From Nitrososphaera sp. (GTDB taxonomy: Archaea; Thermoproteota; Nitrososphaeria; Nitrososphaerales; Nitrososphaeraceae): a stretch of 7,835 nucleotides of DNA. Position 1 is the stretch's first letter; each line of letters starts with the position of its first letter. Under the pieces are notes generated by a model, which saw only the letters and a list, made by a program, of their open reading frames with translations, was not told the origin of the DNA and made no database searches. The stretch is taken from NCBI GenBank assembly GCA_025935445.1, contig JAICVG010000040.1:1-7835 (forward strand). The letters are read 5' to 3'. Shown here piece after piece: positions 5,622 to 7,835 of this stretch. The position numbers and the translations under genes were made by a program.

Positions 5622-6020
5622 CTATAGCGCGCCTTCGCCGCGCTGCTTTGATCCGATGTCGATTGCCTCGTCCACATCTGAGACAAATATCTTGCCTTCG
5701 CCAGCAAGCCCTGAACTTGTGCCGTCCAAGATCTTTGAGATTACGTTGTCAGCCATTGAATCCTTGGTGACAACAACAATTGTTGAATTTACATTAAATT
5801 CTGGCCGATAAGTGCTTGTGCCCCTTCCTGAGTGAATTTCTGGGCGGGGTATCTGTCCACGTCCTTTTGATTGATAATAGGTAAAACCTCCCAAGCTCAA
5901 TTCTCCCAGTGCCGCAAAAGCCTCTTCCAGCCTTGCAGTAGGAACAACCGCTTCGATCTTCTTCAAGATATCTGAACTCAATCCGAAGCTAGGTGGCGCT
6001 TTTATTAAAGCATTTTGCAT
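5622..6020 (-). CDS. PII-family signalling protein, divergent subfamily (PII 2)
   Basis: At 132 residues from the ATG at 6020, this is a PII protein with an N-terminal extension of about 18 residues before ILKKIEAVVP. The T-loop is GRGQIPRPEIHSGRGTSTY (53-71), with Y71 aligning to GlnB Tyr51. The B-loop is SGLAGEGKIF (103-112), with the ATP lysine K110 kept. The tail DVDEAIDIGSKQRGEGAL mirrors PII gene 1. As there, Gln39, Arg101 and Arg103 of GlnB are replaced (Ile, Asp, Gly), so this is the same subfamily. An in-frame TTG at 5966-5964 would give M-KKIEAVVP and exactly 114 residues, the length of PII gene 1; the ATG is favoured because promoter-like boxes lie close before it. It lies downstream of nirK on the same strand, 86 nt away, but has its own promoter elements. 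Role: cytoplasmic nitrogen/energy sensing, partner unknown. Confidence 0.92.
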   Translation of the reverse strand: MQNALIKAPPSFGLSSDILKKIEAVVPTARLEEAFAALGELSLGGFTYYQSKGRGQIPRPEIHSGRGTSTYRPEFNVNSTIVVVTKDSMADNVISKILDGTSSGLAGEGKIFVSDVDEAIDIGSKQRGEGAL

Positions 6021-6024
6021 TGCA

Positions 6025-6036
6025 TTAGAATTCTAA
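6025..6036 (-). promoter_or_regulatory. Perfect 12-bp palindrome, candidate operator of PII gene 2
   Basis: TTAGAATTCTAA at 6025-6036 is a perfect palindrome. It lies 5-16 nt before the ATG and across the transcript start predicted from the TATA-like box at 6053-6062. A dimeric regulator bound here would block initiation. The identity of any such regulator is unknown. Confidence 0.4.
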
Positions 6037-6040
6037 GAAT

Positions 6041-6062
6041 ACTATACTATTAGTTTTAAAAT
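6041..6062 (-). promoter_or_regulatory. TATA-like boxes for PII gene 2
   Basis: Two candidates are seen on the minus strand: AATAGTATAGT (6051-6041), about 26 nt before the ATG and implying a leaderless message, and ATTTTAAAAC (6062-6053), about 37 nt before it and implying a leader of about 10 nt. Both place the start close to the ATG at 6020 and so favour that start over the internal TTG. Confidence 0.45.
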
Positions 6063-6082
6063 TAAAAGATATCTAGTTAATC

Positions 6083-6093
6083 AAAAAAAAGAA
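6083..6093 (-). terminator. T-tract terminator of nirK
   Basis: On the minus strand a near-continuous T-run, including eight consecutive T, begins 14 nt after the nirK stop at 6107-6109. It separates nirK from the promoter of PII gene 2. Confidence 0.55.
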
Positions 6094-6106
6094 GGGGTGG
6101 AGGTCA

Positions 6107-7774
6107 TCAGCTCACGCTGACTGTTCCGACCATGTTTGGATGCAGTAGACAGAAGTAGGGGTACTCGCCTGCCTCTGTAAAGGTAAAGTCATATGTTGCA
6201 GCTGGAGCTAATATACCAGAGTCAAACGTGCCATCTGGTGTTGCATTTTCACCTGAGTTGACAGTATGTGGTTGTGCGTCCTCATTTGTCCATGTTACTG
6301 TGCTGCCGACGCTGACTTGAGCTGGGTTTGGTTGGAATGCATCCGTAGTCTTACTTGAAGAGCCTGTTGTTATGGAAACGCCGGTAGCGGTACCACCGCC
6401 ACCGTTAGCGCCTGCTGTTGCTCCTCCTGTCTCGGTTGCATTCTCTGTGCCTGCTGCTGCTCCTCCTCCTGACTCTGTTGCATTACTCATTGCAGCGCCT
6501 GTCTCTGTAGCATTCTCTGTACCTCCTCCTGCTGCTGCTCCTCCTCCTGACTCTGTTGCATTAGTGCCTGTTACATTAGTCACTGGCAAGCCTTCGCCTT
6601 CCGCTGTTTCTGGACCTAACTCTGTTGCATTAACACCTGTTGTTGCACCTGTCGCGTTTGCCGCCATTGGTGGACCACTTACCATTGGGCTTCCTCTTGG
6701 AGGCACCATTGTCCCTTGTGGGTGGTCATCTGGAGTCGAATCTGGCGTTGCTAGGACAGCAAACGCTCCACCCTTGAGCACATCATTCATCGCATGATCG
6801 ACACCTACATAGAGGCCCTCTGATGGGAAGACAGCTTCAATTACGCTACCAGATCCCGGCGGTATGTTCCATGTCTCGTCGTTTAGTACCTGGGTGCCGT
6901 ACCTATTCTGTACTGAGCCGTCGTGGACACTAATCATGCCAGATATGAAGTGGAATGCCACGTCATCGCTTGGACCTCCATTGACAATATACCATCTTGT
7001 CAGTTCGCCTGGCTGGACTTGGAATACCTGAGCGTCAGGATTCAAATCGATCTTCGAAAATGCTCCTATCGACGGAACATACTTGTGAGCCATGCCGTTT
7101 GTCAATACGAGGTCTGGATTGCGCGCAAGGAATTTGTTCAGGTCTAGTGTTCCTGTTCCATTTGCTGCAGTGAAGAGGCCCTGGATGTTATTGCCGTAGA
7201 TTTCGCCAAAGACTACATAGAACTCCTTAGCTGGTTGTTCGTTTGGCGGATGTACCACGATTCCACCATACATGCCGTTTGCAATGTGCTCCCATACTCC
7301 ATTGAGGCCATCAGCGCCACAGTGGTAGTAGAATACACCTGCAAATGGTGGACTCCATGTCCATGTCACGCTCTGGCCAGGCTGAACGTTAGCTCCGGTT
7401 TCACTAGCATCGGAACCAACAGCAGCCTGCGGACCATAACCTGCATGGAAGTCTATGCTGTGTATGACTTCGCCTTCGTTTGTCAGCGTAAATTCAATTG
7501 TGTCTCCTTGGTCGACTGATATTACTGGGCCTGGAGTTGTTCCATTAAAGACCATTGCTCTATACATTACCCCGCCAGGGTGTAGGGCATTATCTGGAGC
7601 TATCTGCACGTCTTCTTCGCTTGCAATTAAAGTTACTTTCTTTATGTTGCCGCCGGTATTCTCTTCTTCTTGTGCTTGCGCACCAAGAAATCCTGGAATA
7701 GGACCTAGTATGATCCCTGCCAGTAGAACACCTGCAGCAATACCTGCTATAACGGGTTTGTTCATTGTAGCCAT
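6107..7774 (-). CDS. nirK: Copper nitrite reductase fused to a plastocyanin-like domain
   Basis: This 555-residue exported protein has a signal peptide (about 4-35, ending GAQAQ) and two cupredoxin domains of NirK type (about 45-345). Type 1 copper ligands are H105, C152, H163 and M168; type 2 ligands are H110, H151 and H327; the catalytic pair is D108 (HSIDFH) and H275 (FHFISG). A low-complexity linker (about 346-462) carries seven N-glycosylation sequons. A third, plastocyanin-like domain (about 464-555) has a complete blue-copper set: H503, C542, H545 and M548. NirK reduces nitrite to nitric oxide outside the membrane; ammonia-oxidizing archaea express it strongly, and NO is thought to matter for their ammonia oxidation. 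The tethered blue-copper domain probably delivers or accepts electrons (inference). Classical NirK is about 360 residues. The start may instead be M4 at 7765, since a TATA-like box at 7790-7800 is about 30 nt from it. It is followed by PII gene 2. Confidence 0.92.
   Translation of the reverse strand: MATMNKPVIAGIAAGVLLAGIILGPIPGFLGAQAQEEENTGGNIKKVTLIASEEDVQIAPDNALHPGGVMYRAMVFNGTTPGPVISVDQGDTIEFTLTNEGEVIHSIDFHAGYGPQAAVGSDASETGANVQPGQSVTWTWSPPFAGVFYYHCGADGLNGVWEHIANGMYGGIVVHPPNEQPAKEFYVVFGEIYGNNIQGLFTAANGTGTLDLNKFLARNPDLVLTNGMAHKYVPSIGAFSKIDLNPDAQVFQVQPGELTRWYIVNGGPSDDVAFHFISGMISVHDGSVQNRYGTQVLNDETWNIPPGSGSVIEAVFPSEGLYVGVDHAMNDVLKGGAFAVLATPDSTPDDHPQGTMVPPRGSPMVSGPPMAANATGATTGVNATELGPETAEGEGLPVTNVTGTNATESGGGAAAGGGTENATETGAAMSNATESGGGAAAGTENATETGGATAGANGGGGTATGVSITTGSSSKTTDAFQPNPAQVSVGSTVTWTNEDAQPHTVNSGENATPDGTFDSGILAPAATYDFTFTEAGEYPYFCLLHPNMVGTVSVS
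6425..6563 (-). repeat. Duplicated segment in the NirK linker
   Basis: A perfect 36-bp direct repeat occurs at 6450-6485 and 6528-6563, offset by 78 bp (26 codons). It encodes NATESGGGAAAG twice (residues 405-416 and 431-442). Similarity continues into TENATETG (419-426 and 443-450) with a 6-bp length difference. Each copy carries two N-glycosylation sequons. Confidence 0.9.
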
Positions 7775-7789
7775 TGAGAACTGTGTAGT

Positions 7790-7816
7790 GATTAAAAAGC
7801 ATTACTTTTTTAGTAA
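7790..7816 (-). promoter_or_regulatory. nirK promoter with upstream inverted repeat
   Basis: On the minus strand GCTTTTTAATC (7800-7790) is TATA-like. Just upstream, 7802-7816 is an inverted repeat, TTACT and AGTAA around five T, which could be a regulator site or part of a second TATA-like element (ACTAAAAAAG). The transcript start is predicted near 7768, slightly favouring translation from M4 at 7765. Confidence 0.35.
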
Positions 7817-7835
7817 GTTTTTTGATTAACACAGA

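Noticed and set aside
6372..6797. Plus-strand frame of 141 codons, Pro/Ala/Val-rich
   Set aside because: It is antisense to the low-complexity NirK linker and reflects its Gly/Ala/Thr codons; it has no domain or promoter support.

Overview
The window looks like part of an ammonia-oxidizing thaumarchaeon (Nitrososphaerota), most likely a soil-type relative of Nitrososphaera. This rests on gene content: a copper nitrite reductase with an extra C-terminal plastocyanin-like domain, two PII-family proteins, a class I lysyl-tRNA synthetase, a small protein with a C2H2-like zinc finger, and a secreted protein rich in N-glycosylation sequons. Several genes have an archaeal TATA-like box about 25-30 nt before the start codon, which fits largely leaderless transcription. 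I could not run a search, so the assignment is inferred from recognised families.

Layout. Bases 3-461 (+) are the C-terminal end of class I LysRS, cut by the left window edge. After a 355-bp convergent gap, a secreted protein (817-1644, -) carries five perfect 21-bp repeats that encode an acidic tail. A roughly 650-bp divergent gap separates it from a DHH/DHHA1 phosphoesterase (2298-3257, +). Next comes an SDR oxidoreductase (3325-4080, +) and, 45 nt later, a protein with a DUF2795-like region and a degenerate zinc finger (4126-4689, +). A first PII protein follows (4779-5123, +), then a 358-bp gap with a GT-rich 14-bp tandem repeat, then a 41-residue ribbon-helix-helix protein (5482-5607, +). 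On the opposite strand lie a second PII protein (5622-6020, -) and the nirK-plastocyanin fusion (6107-7774, -).

How the genes may work together. The right half (4779-7774) groups nitrogen-related functions: two PII paralogs of one divergent subfamily, a tiny DNA-binding protein between them, and nirK. NirK acts outside the membrane on nitrite and nitric oxide. PII proteins normally sense energy and 2-oxoglutarate status and bind transporters or enzymes, but no ammonium transporter or glutamine synthetase gene is in view, so the partners of these two are unknown. A perfect 12-bp palindrome sits over the predicted transcription start of the second PII gene and is a candidate operator. Whether the ribbon-helix-helix protein binds it is untested inference. 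The left half is a mix of housekeeping and hypothetical genes with no evident shared pathway.

No tRNA, rRNA, CRISPR array, insertion sequence or integrase was seen. The most notable points are the NirK fusion with its duplicated sequon-rich linker, the PII pair with altered nucleotide-binding residues, the small ribbon-helix-helix gene, and the perfect coding minisatellite.
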